Source: Owenia fusiformis
Taxonomy: Eukaryota; Annelida; Polychaeta; Sabellida; Oweniidae
Assembly (NCBI GenBank): GCA_903813345.2
Contig: CAIIXF020000006.1
Location: 27,165,936-27,225,935, forward strand
Length of the DNA: 60,000 nt
Direction: 5' to 3'
The notes below the pieces were generated by a model, which saw only the letters and a list, made by a program, of their open reading frames with translations, was not told the DNA's origin and did not search any database. The stretch's first letter is position 1. Every line of letters starts with the position of its first letter. Position numbers and translations under genes: made by a program. Of this stretch, positions 21,701-33,800 are shown piece by piece.

Positions 21701-24689
21701 ATATTGAATAAGTAAGAGTTGCATTGCTAAAGGCCATTATTTCGTTCACGGGCTTTTTTCAAACTTACATTTCTTTTTTCTAAGTCTACTTTGACAATTT
21801 CATTCCTAAAAGTTGCAACCATGTAAAAGTTTCCATCCTTTGTAAAGACAGGACCTTCAGCAGTATATTGGTCATCTACGATTTTCACAAAATCAGCTAC
21901 AAAGGCAATTAATATTCAAGTTAATTTGTACATTAGTTTTTAACAAATGTACTTTTAACTGCATGGGCACTAGGACGTTTACCATATTTGTTTTATACAG
22001 TTTCGATTGAAGATTATATTACATGAATAAAAAGGTAAAGGGATACGTGGGGCAAAACATTGGTATTTAGCCTAATGTTTCAATATGTTTTCACGTTATA
22101 ATGTAAAAAATACCATTTCGAGTAATTGTGTGAACAGTATCTTAAAATCGTGAAAAAGAGCTGCTCCTAGACGCCAACAAATATTTTCGATCACACCTTA
22201 CTTTGGTTGGATGGTAATACACAATTTCTGCACTGATGAATACATCCACGTAGGGCTGCCTCAGCATTTTGACCCATTATAATAGAGTTCGAGCATTTAT
22301 TCCAGCAGGACTTCTCGATGACATCATCCTTAAGAATCAATAACATGCTCTGATCTCGTAGGAGGAAATACAATAGGATAATCGGGAGAAAATTGGGTGT
22401 TCAAAATAAAAATCGGAAAATCGGGGTTAACATAGGTAAATTGATAAATACGTTTACGAATTGCATTTGGGCCGTTTACTATCTTTGTATATTAATGTAT
22501 CCATGCTGTATCATCTGCATTAAACAAAGCAACCCTACTATCACACCAAACTAGTTCTCACTACATTCTCGAAAACGGGCTTCAACTGTGTACGAACGGA
22601 CTGGACGTACTTAGAACCGTTTGGGGTCTATTTACAAACTTCATCGAACGTATTCGAATGGGTAGATACTCTAGAACTTAGAACATGCTCAAACTTTTCT
22701 CTTGGTCGTCACGTTCTACAATTAGAACGAGTTACAACCTGCTAACGACGAGCTGGAGGTACTATGAACGGAACCGTCGTACTTCAATCCAAATGGGACG
22801 TTTTTACAACGAGTTGAACTGTCTGAGGACGTATTGAGAACGAGGTAGAACTAGCCTTATTGCAAACGGGTTAAAACTGATTAAGAACGTATTTATCAAC
22901 GAGTAAGCAAAAATATAGCTATCACACTAAGCAAGTTGCCACTGCGTTCTTCAAAACTGGTTTTAAACTGTGTGCAAAAATATAGCTATCACACCAAGCA
23001 AGTTGCCACTGCGTTCTTCAAAACTGGTTTTAAACTGTTAACGAACGGAATGAACGTAGCTACAACGTTCTACGGTCTGTTTACGAACTACATGAACTTT
23101 CCGGACGGGAAATGTGATTTGTCGATTCAAAATTCGACGGCGACCTTATCGTTCTGTAATCAGGTAATGATGACCTTCTAGACTAAGGGGCGCGTAATAC
23201 GACGTTGTACACCGACGTGGTGCGACCTGAACTAACTGCGAATGAGATGGACGTATTGAAGACTGTTTATGAACGAAGTAGCTAATTTTTTTAGACATAT
23301 TTCCCGACCACAGCCAGATTGAGCCCGTTTTACGAAGTTTTCGTAGGACTGGCAAGAACGGGTAAGAACTAGTTTAATGTGATAGGGGGGTAACACACAA
23401 TGATTAATTAATGTGAATAAAGAATGATCTCAGAATGATCGATTGAATTAAATTTTCAAATAGTTTTAAGAAGATTAAATAAGCAAACGGTATGTGAAGT
23501 AAGCTCGGTTTATCACAAGAATGCCTTTGCATATTTGTTCCAACTTTCATTGTAATGTCTTCTATATGCAAGGGCATGTCATAGACAAATCAGGATTTTT
23601 GAACGAAAATCGTGTGGGTACCATTTAAGAATCGGGAGTTTTTACTGAAAAATCTGGATTTCTCGTTAACAAATCGGGAGTTTTGAACACAAAAATCGGG
23701 ATATTTCATGAAAAAACGTGATCATTTGCGAAAAAAATGGAATATTTTCCTTAAAATCGGGATTTTGAAAAATTAATCAGGATGAGCAATAAAAAATCGG
23801 TTTGTCTTCCGATTTAAATCGGGATTTGACAGGTGAGTTATATGAAAAAAGCTGGAAATTGTTGGATTCTCCAATTGCCAACTCTTCCAATTTTTGAAAT
23901 CTCAAAACGGTTCGACACACCCAGTCTTTACGTTTTCCCATGGTATTTTACAATAGAATAACAGATTCTCTATAGCTATGGGAATGCCAATGGGATCAAT
24001 CGAATGTATTTTCAAAATCGAACATTTTCTTAAGTATGCGTCTTGTACAATAATTTTTATTAATATATTTAGACAATGGATTTTGGAAATAGAAGAATAT
24101 TATTATATTTGCCCAGAGAGAAATTGGAATACATGTACAATATATAGTTTCAATGATAAAACGTTTTATAAACAATTATTTAGTAAACATACTGTTTCAA
24201 TTCTGCATACTCTCCAACAACCTGCCAGGCCAAGCTTTTTACATTTAGATTTACAAGGCCCATATTTCAGTCCATTACCTAATCCTAAAAAGGAACAAAT
24301 GAAAAATATGCTAATCTAATTAAAAGAAAGTCACGGGTGTTAAGCCACGATGATAGCATGAGCACATGCTTTGAGGATCCGCGTTGTTTGAACCTACCGC
24401 CGAGCTCATTTATACATTAAGCCCCGTTACACAGTCATGATAGCGCCGAGCAAGCTCATTGCATCATCGGGTCTGCTTTGCCCCCGTGAAAGTGGTGCAG
24501 TGTTATATTTAGTGTCGTTAATGATAGATGTTCAACTAATTCATAGTTGACGCTACAGAAAAAGCACTTGTTAGAGTTAGTCTTTCAAGTGTGATTCGTT
24601 ATCCATGTCCAAGTATCAAGTATCTGTAGTTACTTACCGAAGTCTACAGCAATTATTACAAAGTACATCGCGAGAAGGTTGCATCCCAT
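18527..24689 (-). CDS. Gene B: secreted SMP-30/gluconolactonase-like propeller protein with N-terminal Cys motifs
   Basis: Eight exons: 24689-24638, 24284-24193, 22328-22202, 21896-21769, 21583-21443, 21258-21121, 19638-19413, 18786-18527. They join in frame to 388 codons (387 residues). Layout: signal peptide residues 1-17 or so; CX3C-X7-CX3C within 18-48; CX3C-X16-CX3C within 49-90; propeller from about 91 to 387. Predicted metal and active-site residues are Glu104 (AEGP), Asn195 (CND), Asn253 (PNG) and Asp307 (DGM). This is the cleanest copy in the array because every junction is canonical GT-AG and phase-consistent. Known family role: Ca/Zn-type metal-dependent hydrolysis of lactones or organophosphates; the actual substrate is unknown. 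A polyadenylation signal lies about 98 nt past the stop. The introns carry a TIR element (intron 2) and a 1.2-kb repeat (intron 6). Confidence 0.92.
19413..19638 (-). CDS. Gene B exon 7, propeller
   Basis: 226 nt, phase 0 to 1: EPFGSVYCYNKTTDE, YPNGIAIQHD, SPCQVENKQVWGNLP; donor GTAAGT. Confidence 0.93.
19830..21044 (-). mobile_element. Dispersed TIR repeat, truncated copy, in gene B intron 6
   Basis: Minus-strand homologue of the element at 34937-36313. Shared stretches include AGCAATATTTAAGGAGGTGC, the ACTTCCGGC box, GTATCGAGACCCATTTTGT and the CTCAAACTTATAGCT region. The far TIR is not recognisable here. A palindromic MITE is inserted in it. Confidence 0.7.
20267..20436. mobile_element. 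Palindromic MITE nested in the dispersed repeat
   Basis: CTGGGCAATAGCATTATTAG and CCACGTCATATGATGAAAAT pair with their complements up to CTGATGCCCAG near 20430. About 160-170 bp. Confidence 0.65.
21121..21258 (-). CDS. Gene B exon 6, propeller
   Basis: 46 codons, two more than in A, C and D because of the insertion near FSTLENYTDSQE. Contains GCNDLTFDYQGNLWIT. A copy of the dispersed repeat ends only about 77 nt downstream in the intron. Confidence 0.92.
21443..21583 (-). CDS. Gene B exon 5, propeller
   Basis: 47 codons, phase 0 to 0, with ENNIWVADATLGLLKLTQDG. Confidence 0.92.
21769..21896 (-). CDS. Gene B exon 4, first propeller exon
   Basis: Phase 1 to 0. Contains YTAEGPVFTKDGNFYMV; donor GTAAGT. 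Confidence 0.9.
22202..22328 (-). CDS. Gene B exon 3, CX3C-X16-CX3C motif
   Basis: Reads DDVIEKSCWNKCSNS ... LRGCIHQCRNCVLPSNQ, phase 0 to 1, with a GTAAGG donor. One residue longer between the cysteine pairs than in A, C and D. Confidence 0.88.
22533..23389. mobile_element. TIR element with internal copy of its own end, gene B intron 2
   Basis: CCCTACTATCACACCAAACT followed by AGTTC at 22533 is inverted near 23365-23389 (GAACTAGTTTAATGTGATAG). The body is unusually rich in GAACG/CGTTC words compared with its AT-rich surroundings. A 67-bp segment starting with the TIR-like ATAGCTATCACACYAAGCAA is tandemly duplicated at about 22909-23042. Confidence 0.65.
24193..24284 (-). CDS. Gene B exon 2, CX3C-X7-CX3C motif
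   Basis: Entered after CTTTTTAG in phase 1; reads GLGNGLKYGPCKSKCKKLGL then AGCWRVCRIET; GTATGT donor in phase 0. Confidence 0.85.
24638..24689 (-). CDS. Gene B exon 1, signal peptide
   Basis: ATG at 24689 encodes MGCNLLAMYFVIIAVDF, a hydrophobic leader, then a GTAAGT donor in phase 1. Confidence 0.8.
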
Positions 24690-25309
24690 GTTCAGTTACT
24701 ATTTTACATTTATTCAATTGATAACATATACACTGTTAAAATTTTAAGTATATGATATGTACTGTAAACTATACTATTCTAGTACTTCCTTTTCAATCGA
24801 TATTGCTTATTTTTTGTGACACAGCCGGATGAATTTAATTTTTCAACCTTTGTTCTTGTTTGATAATGATTCAGTATACATGCATTAACAAATTGGAAAA
24901 GGATACAAAAGTTATTACTATATTCGCACACATACGATTTGTTTGATTAGTTATGATTTATCATAATATATTTTGATTCGTATAGTATGCATTTATTTTT
25001 TCATATAATAAAGGCCTTGGGCCCATAAGCATTATAGTATAGTATACAATTTACATATTTTAGATGACATTATGTAATATTTCTTAGTTTTGTGATTATT
25101 CAAGATCTGATAGAAATAATGATCTCAATTTGAGACTATGATAAATAAAACATGCAAAAATACAAGTCAAATTATTTCATCATAATTTGATGTCATTGAT
25201 TTATAAAATTCATTTATAATGAACAAGGGGGGTAGATAGTTATTCCTAAAAAAAAGTTCATACAATAGGCTCTCTATGATAAAATGGAATTCATATTTTT
25301 TATTAAACA
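24690..25309. other. Upstream flank of gene B
   Basis: AT-rich intergenic DNA with no recognised feature. Confidence 0.4.
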
Positions 25310-26262
25310 GTACTTACAACGACGTAGTTCTCTTGGAATGTTTTCTCATCTTCCTACTTCAATTTGCAAGTTATGACCTACAAATCTAAAAGTTGTTAAT
25401 GCTTTTATGTGCTTGACACGTTAAATACAAGATAAATATTTTTCACTTCTTACTCGATCTTATACATACAATAAAGACGAAGCTTTGCTGAGTTTTTATC
25501 CATCCACATTCTTTTAACCTTTGCTTAAAATGTAACAAAGATAAATCTACATTTCCAACTCCTTGAGCTAACCACACATATCCAAAACCTAGAATATTCA
25601 ATCATATGACCTCTTTAATTTTGGTTGCCCAGGTTAATCTGCCTACTCCATCTAAATTATATAGCATACTGTAAACACGCTTGGGATATTTTGTATCTTC
25701 TATCATCATAATTTTTATCCAAAATGTTATACATCTTGGTTTATATAGTACTTCCATAGGATATCTCCCTGGTTCACCAAGTACTGTCAGTTGCATTTTG
25801 GGTATTTCCCCTAACTTCAGTAAAAATTACAAAGATTTGTTTGAACCTTTTCAATTGAGTTTACATTATAATAGCCATGTTTGATCTATATAGCAGAACT
25901 GGTGTTGCCATACTGTCAAAAATGTTTGAAGGTAACAGTTTGATCAATAGTTGAACATTTTCTAAACATTACATAAGCATATTACTTGAGTTTCAAGCTT
26001 GAGCAGCAAGCAATTCTGTTGCACCAGACCACCTTAACTTTGGTGAAAACACGATGTCATTGCTAAAATACCATTTTTCACTCTCTTTAAGATCACCTCC
26101 TCTTCTAAATACCATTATTTTTGTTTTCGGCATATTTTCTTTCATTTCATACAGCTTACAAAAGCTTGACAAACCATTGAATTGTTTCTGTAACCTAGGT
26201 ACAGTATCAACTACACGAGCAGGGTCATCTGCATAGAGCATTTCAGAAAATTCGGCAAACAC
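25310..26262 (-). pseudogene. Decayed non-LTR retrotransposon reverse transcriptase (3' part)
   Basis: The minus strand from 26262 reads a fragment with LYADDPARVVDTVPRLQKQF and MPKTKIMVFRRGGDL; the YADD box is the RT catalytic motif of non-LTR elements. Beyond a stop, LGEPGRYPMEVLY, CITFWIKIM, VGRLTWATKI, then YVWLAQGVGNVDLSLLHFKQ and a GR/NIPRE segment follow in the order usual for the C-terminal part of such polymerases. Stops and frameshifts break it, so it is a relic. It lies between genes C and B on the same strand. Confidence 0.85.
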
Positions 26263-26921
26263 TCATCTACAAAAATACCTTATGGTTGTGACAAATAACA
26301 ATTCCTCCGAGTGTAATTTTATATTAACAAATGAAATTGGCTTCAGTTTGCTATACGTTTGGGAAATGCATTTGAGACAAATCTCTCAGATCAATATACT
26401 TCTACATCATCAACCCCTTATCAAAAAAAATTGTGCGAATCAATTGAAGTTAAGTTTGAAAACAGTCCTTTCATGTATCTCATTAAACGATATTGAATTG
26501 AATACCTAGTCATAAATGTTTAATTTGAAAACATTGTAGCTAGAAAACCTTAAACAACCAATATCCCCTAAAAGTATGGAATTTTTTCTGCATCTTTATT
26601 CGATTTTCACACGTTTGTATTTGATTACAACCATTCGATATTCCACTCTATTAAAACAATTCGAAACACGTAATAATTTTTTTTGTTTTTACACATTTAT
26701 ATTTGATTTATGTACCTAAATATGCGGTAAATGCACTTGTATATGCGGTTTATGTTATTCAGTGTTTGGTAAAATATCACATATTTAAGTCCATGTACAC
26801 ACACGAACAAAGACGGTTGACACATATATTTAGAACACGCATCAAATATAAAATACACTTTAGAACCAAACAATGTTCATTTACCGAACAATCATAGAGT
26901 ACAAAATAGCACGGACATATA
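26263..26921. other. Intergenic region
   Basis: AT-rich, no supported feature. Confidence 0.4.
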
Positions 26922-27341
26922 GTGACTTACCCCACATAATTTATGACATTACTTTCGCATAAAAGCGTGTGGGGTAAGTCACGTGACTTACCCCACATAA
27001 ATGACACATATAGCTGCATGTAGCATAAAACCATTCGGTAAATCATGTGACCAGTGACGTACAAATTATTTCAAAATGGATAAGCGAGGAAAAAGAATTT
27101 GAACATGATTCATATTCACAATTCAGAGGGGAAATTGAGAAGTTATCAGACCATTGCATTTGGCATGCGGCTACAAGCGATCCTTTCTTAATAGAAGATA
27201 CGTGTTCGAAATTGGAGAATCACACCAGAGCTCTTTGAATATATAGATGGCGCAACCGAAGTCACGTGACTTACCCCACATCAAAACAGTGAACATTGGT
27301 TTATATAAAATCATTTGGTAAGTCACATGACTTACCCCACA
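26922..27341. repeat. Cluster of GTGACTTACCCCACA palindromes
   Basis: The word GTGACTTACCCCACA occurs at 26922-26936, as a perfect 30-bp palindrome at 26968-26997 (half: TGTGGGGTAAGTCAC), at 27259-27280 and, with CATG replacing CGTG in the core, at 27317-27341. 26922-26982 alone forms a 61-bp hairpin unit. The core CACGTG is a canonical E-box. Located 280-700 nt beyond the gene C stop. Confidence 0.75.
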
Positions 27342-27528
27342 AATGAATATGTTTACAACAAATGAATATGTTTACCCAATACGAATGGTATTTGGCATCG
27401 CACTTATTTAAAATACTTATCAAATTTATATTTGATCGGGTCGAATACAGTTTTGAAGTAATTACAGTAATATAACGTTACCCAAATAAAATAACAACAT
27501 GGAACTCGTTAATTGGTGACTGATTGTG

Positions 27529-27534
27529 TTTATT
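27529..27534 (-). promoter_or_regulatory. Probable polyadenylation signal of gene C
   Basis: AATAAA on the minus strand about 90 nt past the TAA. Confidence 0.5.
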
Positions 27535-27623
27535 GATCATTTTTCACAAATTATAAATTTGATTAAGAGATGAGCTACAGATCTCGTAATATCGTTTGCT
27601 CAAGCTAAAAGCTTGTTAACACT

Positions 27624-27874
27624 TTAAGCTATCTCCCAATACTGTTTCATTCCTTTGTATTTCCAATCTACCTTCCATAATTCATCTCCAGTGATATAGA
27701 GCTCCTTTGAGTCTGGCCTAAATTGAACATTGGTTAAATGCTTAAAGGGTAACTTTAATTGACACGTAGGAGTACCTCCGTTATTGTCAAAGACGTACAG
27801 TATACTAGAGTGATAGTCCGTTACTAAAAGATTCCCCTTTTCATCAAAGTCCATGCCATCTATATAACTATTGG
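27624..27874 (-). CDS. Gene C exon 8, C-terminal exon and stop
   Basis: ANSYIDGMDFDEKGNLLV ... GMKQYWEIA, TAA. Three residues shorter than A and B in the loop before the last strand (GDELW instead of the longer NGLW/HGLW loop), with Leu and Trp where A and B have Cys. Confidence 0.92.
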
Positions 27875-30800
27875 CTGGAAGTAGAAAGCAAAACATATTG
27901 AGATGTATATACATATACAAATTGATAATGACTTATTTAATAACAATTTTCAGCAATTACATTCTCCTTTTATAGATGTTCACATGACATTGTTCAAGAT
28001 ATAAGACTAACCAGGCAGATTTCCCCAAACTTGCTTGTTGTCGATTTGACAAGGGCCAACTATATCAAAGCTCCATAAGGGGGCCGTTTTATTGTAAAAC
28101 GACCCGAAAATTAGTTTTGCCGGAGTCCCGTCGCTATTATGTCGCACTGCTATACCATTGGGGTATAGGAATCCAGTAGCAAGTTTAATAAACTCGTTCG
28201 TTGTCATATTATAGCAGTAGACACTCCCAAATGGATCCTTGGAATGATGTGAATGAAATATATATTAATAAATAAAACAATAGTCGTAATAGCACACTCA
28301 GTATATAATATTGCATGTCAACCCATGTTCACAAAGGGCCAACTGTCCAACTGATTCACCTAAATTCAATACTTCAATACCAAAAGAATCCGTTTTAGTT
28401 GAATATGCCTAATGGGGGACGGCTATATGTGAGCACCACGATCACTGCCGAAATTGGAAAAGCGCACACGTATTCTTTGCCAAACGGAGGATTAAATAGT
28501 ACCCAGATCAGCCAAGAACAGAGGTCTTGTTATCAGAAATGCAATATTGGCTAAATTTTTTCACAAATTATAAAATTGTGAAAATAATATAATATGATAA
28601 CAATTGTTATTAGATAATCCAGTGCCGCAAATGACTCGCTATCCCCGGACCTCGGCAATGGAGAGATGTTGTAGATACAGTATGAATACCTGTGAAAGAT
28701 CGTCCAATCTTGATGAGCTTTGATAATTCAAAACAATTGATGTCACAAGTAAATCTCATCTTGAACGTGTGACTTATATGACATGCAAGATGTTTATTTC
28801 ATATTAAATACGTAATATTGTAATGTCATAAATAGTACCTTCTCTGAATCCGTAAAGTTTTGTGGGGCAATAGGACCATATGGTGCTGTAATCCATAGAT
28901 TACCATGATAGTCAAATGTAAGGTCATTTAGACCCTGAAGAGGTTCATTCTGATTATCTTTAGTTGCTACCTAAAATAAGGGAAAATAGAAATGTTGGTG
29001 GTTGCGCATGGATAATTTATAATAAATATACGCTCATCTCCAAATTAAAGGTTTGGTAACTATATTGCTTGTTAGATTCCCGACCGACAAACTGTCATGG
29101 GAGGGGAGGGGCTGTCTCATTACTCGGATCTACTCATGAAGCAAATAAATCTTGACTGATACTGCATTGATGTATAGGTAGATATACATAAATAAAAAAT
29201 GTATTCATGTACATCAAAACGGATTGATACAATTATTGTAAGCTTAGTGTAAAACTAAAAAATGTTTAATAAATAAAATAAAAATTAATTTTTATTTATA
29301 CACATTATATATAGATATACGTAACTATGGTGAATACATAATTCGGGGTTTTCATTTTAATGTCACTACAAAAAGTGGTAACACATTGATATGTAACATT
29401 GGGCAGTTCCCATTGATTTACGTTGGAAAGTCGATGTTAAAAAAATCAGATTTGTCATCAATTACTTAGAATTGTATTTGTAGAACAAATTGAGGAAAAT
29501 TCAATGGAAGCATTGCGACACTAAATAAAAATTTAAAGTGCAACCCCTAATAGATTAACATGTTGGTTCTCATCTAAAAAATATCTAACAGAAATATTTA
29601 AGGTACGATAAACATTCAAACTAATATAGATCAACAGCACTGGTTAGCTCGACATTTTAATAAAATATTCTTAGGAGAAAAAAATGGTGAATTACGAAGT
29701 AAAGTATACACCATAGAACATGTTACCTCATGACATGATGAACTGAATATATCATAAAATGAATCTTATCTTCTTTCGCGACGTAGAATGTTCTGAATCC
29801 CCCTCACTCCATGACGACAAAATATGGAGTCTTTCTCACAAAAAGTGTCATTTCTGTTTCAAAATGTTATTTTTCGTAAATTTTGCTTGTATCTACGATC
29901 TGAAAACGTTACCCTTAAAATATTAATGACTCGATCATTCAATCATATTTTGTATAATTAAACTTTGTTTCATTCAATCAAGTTTAATTGGTCTATGCCA
30001 AATGATCATGATGATGCCGGTCTTGTCTTTGGAGGCAAACTTGAACGCATCTGGTGAAGTATTTGCTCCCTTTTTCCTTCTTATCTCTTGTTTCAACTCT
30101 GATGTTTCTAGGGATTAATGCTATAATTGAAATAGCCGAACAATTGTTTGGGCTTCATATTTGGTGATTTTTATATATTTTGGCATTTGGATTATGTTGT
30201 ATAAAATGGCAATGAAATCGTGACCATCTGGAATAGACCAATGAAACTTGATGTAATAAAAGATCGAGATCATTAAAGAAGGTTTAATTTCCCTAAATAA
30301 GCCGAAGTTTGGGTTTTTAAATGTCGTCTTTTTTCCGCGTGACTGTTCTCTGATATATCTTACGCTCTTACTAAGGTTTACACCTTGTATGTTAGAATGA
30401 TGTTAATAACTTTCTTATATCCTTCTTACTTGTTCGAAAGAGCCATTTTGTTTCACTTTCAATAAACCAAGTCTCATATCAGTAACCCAGATATTGTTCC
30501 CGGGGCCATTTTGTAGTCCTAATGGCATTCCATTAAACCCATCCACTGATAGATTAACAAACGGAATAGTCTGCAAAAATGGCAAATAAAATCAACATGT
30601 ATCCTCACAATCACATGCAAAGGATTGTATAGTTACGTATTTTTAGAAATGTCCACAATCATACCCTGACAACGTTGTAGTCAGTTACCGTTCTCAAAAA
30701 GGGGTATTCCCAAGGTGAAACTTTTTACACCATTTCCCGAAAATGTGTCAGTCCCTATTTGTCTTATGATGTAACCCATATGTACTGTGTAAACAAAAAC

Positions 30801-33800
30801 AAAATGAACATTTAATGTTTACAGGTTCTTATTGGCATTTAAAGGCTATGATCTCACGCAGGGATGATAAAACGTACTAATGACTGGTCACATGACCCAA
30901 CTGGTGATGCATCTAATGGCATTTTGCCTTACAAATGCTATGATGTATTGCTACTGAGATTGTCCCCGTCGCAATACAGAAAATATTGGTACGGAGGGAA
31001 CAATCTCAGTAGCAATACAGAGGATCACACGATAAAAACGTTATTGAATGATTTGTTCAAAGTGCAATACAGGATGTATTCTGTCTCGATATTCTGTATT
31101 GGCACTCGACTTCATCTCGTTCCAATACGGAATTTCTCGAGCAGAATATATCCTGTATTGCACTTCAAATCATCCAATAACTTATAATGTTTTCAGTAGC
31201 ATATATATATATATACTGTATACCTCTGTAAACCTCTATCTCTGTAACTGTATGAAACCTGTTTACGGGTTTAAAGGGTTTGATCCACATTTTTGCCGCG
31301 TATTATAGGAATATCCGATGGTTTTGAAAAAATATCATTTATATCCATGAGTGGATATTGATATCTTCATGAGTGAGCGCAGCGAATGAGTGAAGATATT
31401 TGTATCCATGAGTGGATATAATTGATATTTTTGAAAAACCATAGGATTGTCCGATAGTTTAAAAGTGATATTAGATGGTTTGTCAACTTTTTGCTAAAAT
31501 ATGATATCTTGATCCACATATCAAATATATCTTCATGTGATATTCGATCTATATCCTTGCAACCATGTGATAAAATATCATAGTCAACAGAAATTGTGGC
31601 ATGACAGCGTCACATTTTATTATTTTAAGCTGTCCATATTTGAATTTGAGTATATCATTCATCATATAAATTGATTTATTGATCCTGATGTTAAGTAATT
31701 GAGAAAATACGTACCTGTTTATTTTCCAAGTCAACTCTGCGGATCTCACCCGCTGTATACAAAACAATGTAAAGATTCCCATCCTTTGCGAAAAGTGGAC
31801 CTTCCAAAGGTTCTTTTTCCTTAAGTATTTTCAGAAGACGTGCTAAAAAACAATCATAATTAAATTGGTGAGAAAAATGTAATTCACGAAAATGTTCTGC
31901 ACGAACTAGAATATAACAAGACGTTCAAGTACACAGTCGTATATACTAAGCACTATTTCATTCTATGGAGGGCAATACCTGTCCATCTTTCAATGATTTT
32001 TGAAGTATGTATTGCCCGCAGCCCGTAGGGCGAGGGAAATACATGCTGCAAAAATCATTGAAAGTGTAACAGGTATTATGCCCGAACATAGAATGACATA
32101 TTTGTTTTATTGTACCGATGCTGGACATTCTATTCGCTCACTTTGCATTTCAAAGAAATATAAAATATTTGTTTCAACCTACAGACATTTATTTTAATCA
32201 ATAAATATATCATGAACCCATAATTTTACATAATTACGTTCAAGTATCGTTGTATTTTAAACTTTTATTTTCGTCCAATGCAGTTGTCAGAATTCCCCGT
32301 CTTTTATAATTCAAAAATTGAGGGAGCTGTGAAATACGCTATTAGTATTTTTGATCACATGGAGCTGAATCAACCAATCAATACACACAATTTCTATTAA
32401 TGATATGATGAAGTTGTTATTTACTGTTAGTAAAGGCAAAATACTTAAACTTCAGGCTGGTGTGTTAGTATATTCTTTATCTATTGATGTCGGACGTTAA
32501 ATTCTTGTACATATAACCCATGTTCAATGCTCAAAGCTGACGTTGTCAAACTTTTGAAAACTTAGTTCAATGTTCATGATCATAAGAGAGCTTTAAAGTT
32601 ACTTTTGTTAGAAGCAAGATCACATGTTTTCCCAACTCTACACTGTTGAATACATCCGCTGAGGTCATTTGCAGCGTTTGGTCCATTTATAGAGACTGAA
32701 CAGTTCTTCCAACAAGGAAAGGCAATGCTATCACCCTAAAATGTCAACATATTTTCAGTTTTTTTTTTATTTTGTTAAAACAATTATAACATATCATGCA
32801 AGGCTGACTTGATCCAAAGAGGTTTGTAAAAATGTAAAGGGCCTGCAACCGACATTTGATGCTGTACTACCATTATAAATTATGCTATTATACTTCGCAA
32901 AGTGATATCTGAAATTACAATACGGGTTATCAATTTTGGCTGATTTGTGACTTCTCAAATTATGACTTCGCTAATTGTCGCTTCTCAAATCCACATTTCT
33001 TATTTCTACAGACGCTTACTCTTTAAAAACGTCGTTAGCCGACGGTAGCTCCAAACCCTTGTAACCCCACCCACTACACACAATTTTTAGAGCTTATGGT
33101 GGAAACACTTGGATCAACCCCACTCAAATAACTGTCAGACTTGCTCATTGAGTATCGTTTAATCAAAATTATTAAACTTACCAAATTGAATGTTTTGTCT
33201 AATTAGTCATCTGAGCAAGCAAAGAGAAGACATAATAAGCATTGCAGTTCCTGTGTAATTAGTCGATTTTCAATAGATTAGTTTGTACTCAGTACGTAAT
33301 AAATGTATATTTTCATGTCAAAATAGATTATACAGCAATGTAAATATTGTGTACGAATAAATAGTTATGACTGTTTATCACCTTTTTTAAATCGACGTTC
33401 ATTTCCGCTTGTTTTTCAAAACGCAAATGAAAATGTACTTGCAAGTAATTTCGATGAAAAATATGAGGCCATTGTAATTTCTTGTATAATTCCGTTTTCC
33501 AGATGCAACCTTAAAATGATTAATATTGACATACTGTTGCGATTCTGCATATCCTAAAACATTTTCGTAGACCCAGAGTTCTGCATTTGACTTTACACGG
33601 ACCATATTTTGGTGGAAACCCTAAAACTGAAATAAAGGTAGCCATCTTATGAACAATATTTTTTAAAACGCATTTTACTTGCGCATGCAGCAAGTTTTTG
33701 ATCCTGTTTTTGAAAAATAAAGGTAAACGACAAGGTGGTCTATTTGATAAAACCTCGATTTTCCACTGGTCAACATTATATTAGTCCTAATAAAATAAAA

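Noticed and set aside
27047-27238. 63-residue ORF between the E-box palindromes
   Set aside because: Composition is plausible, but there is no homologue, no start context and no neighbouring exon; too weak to call.
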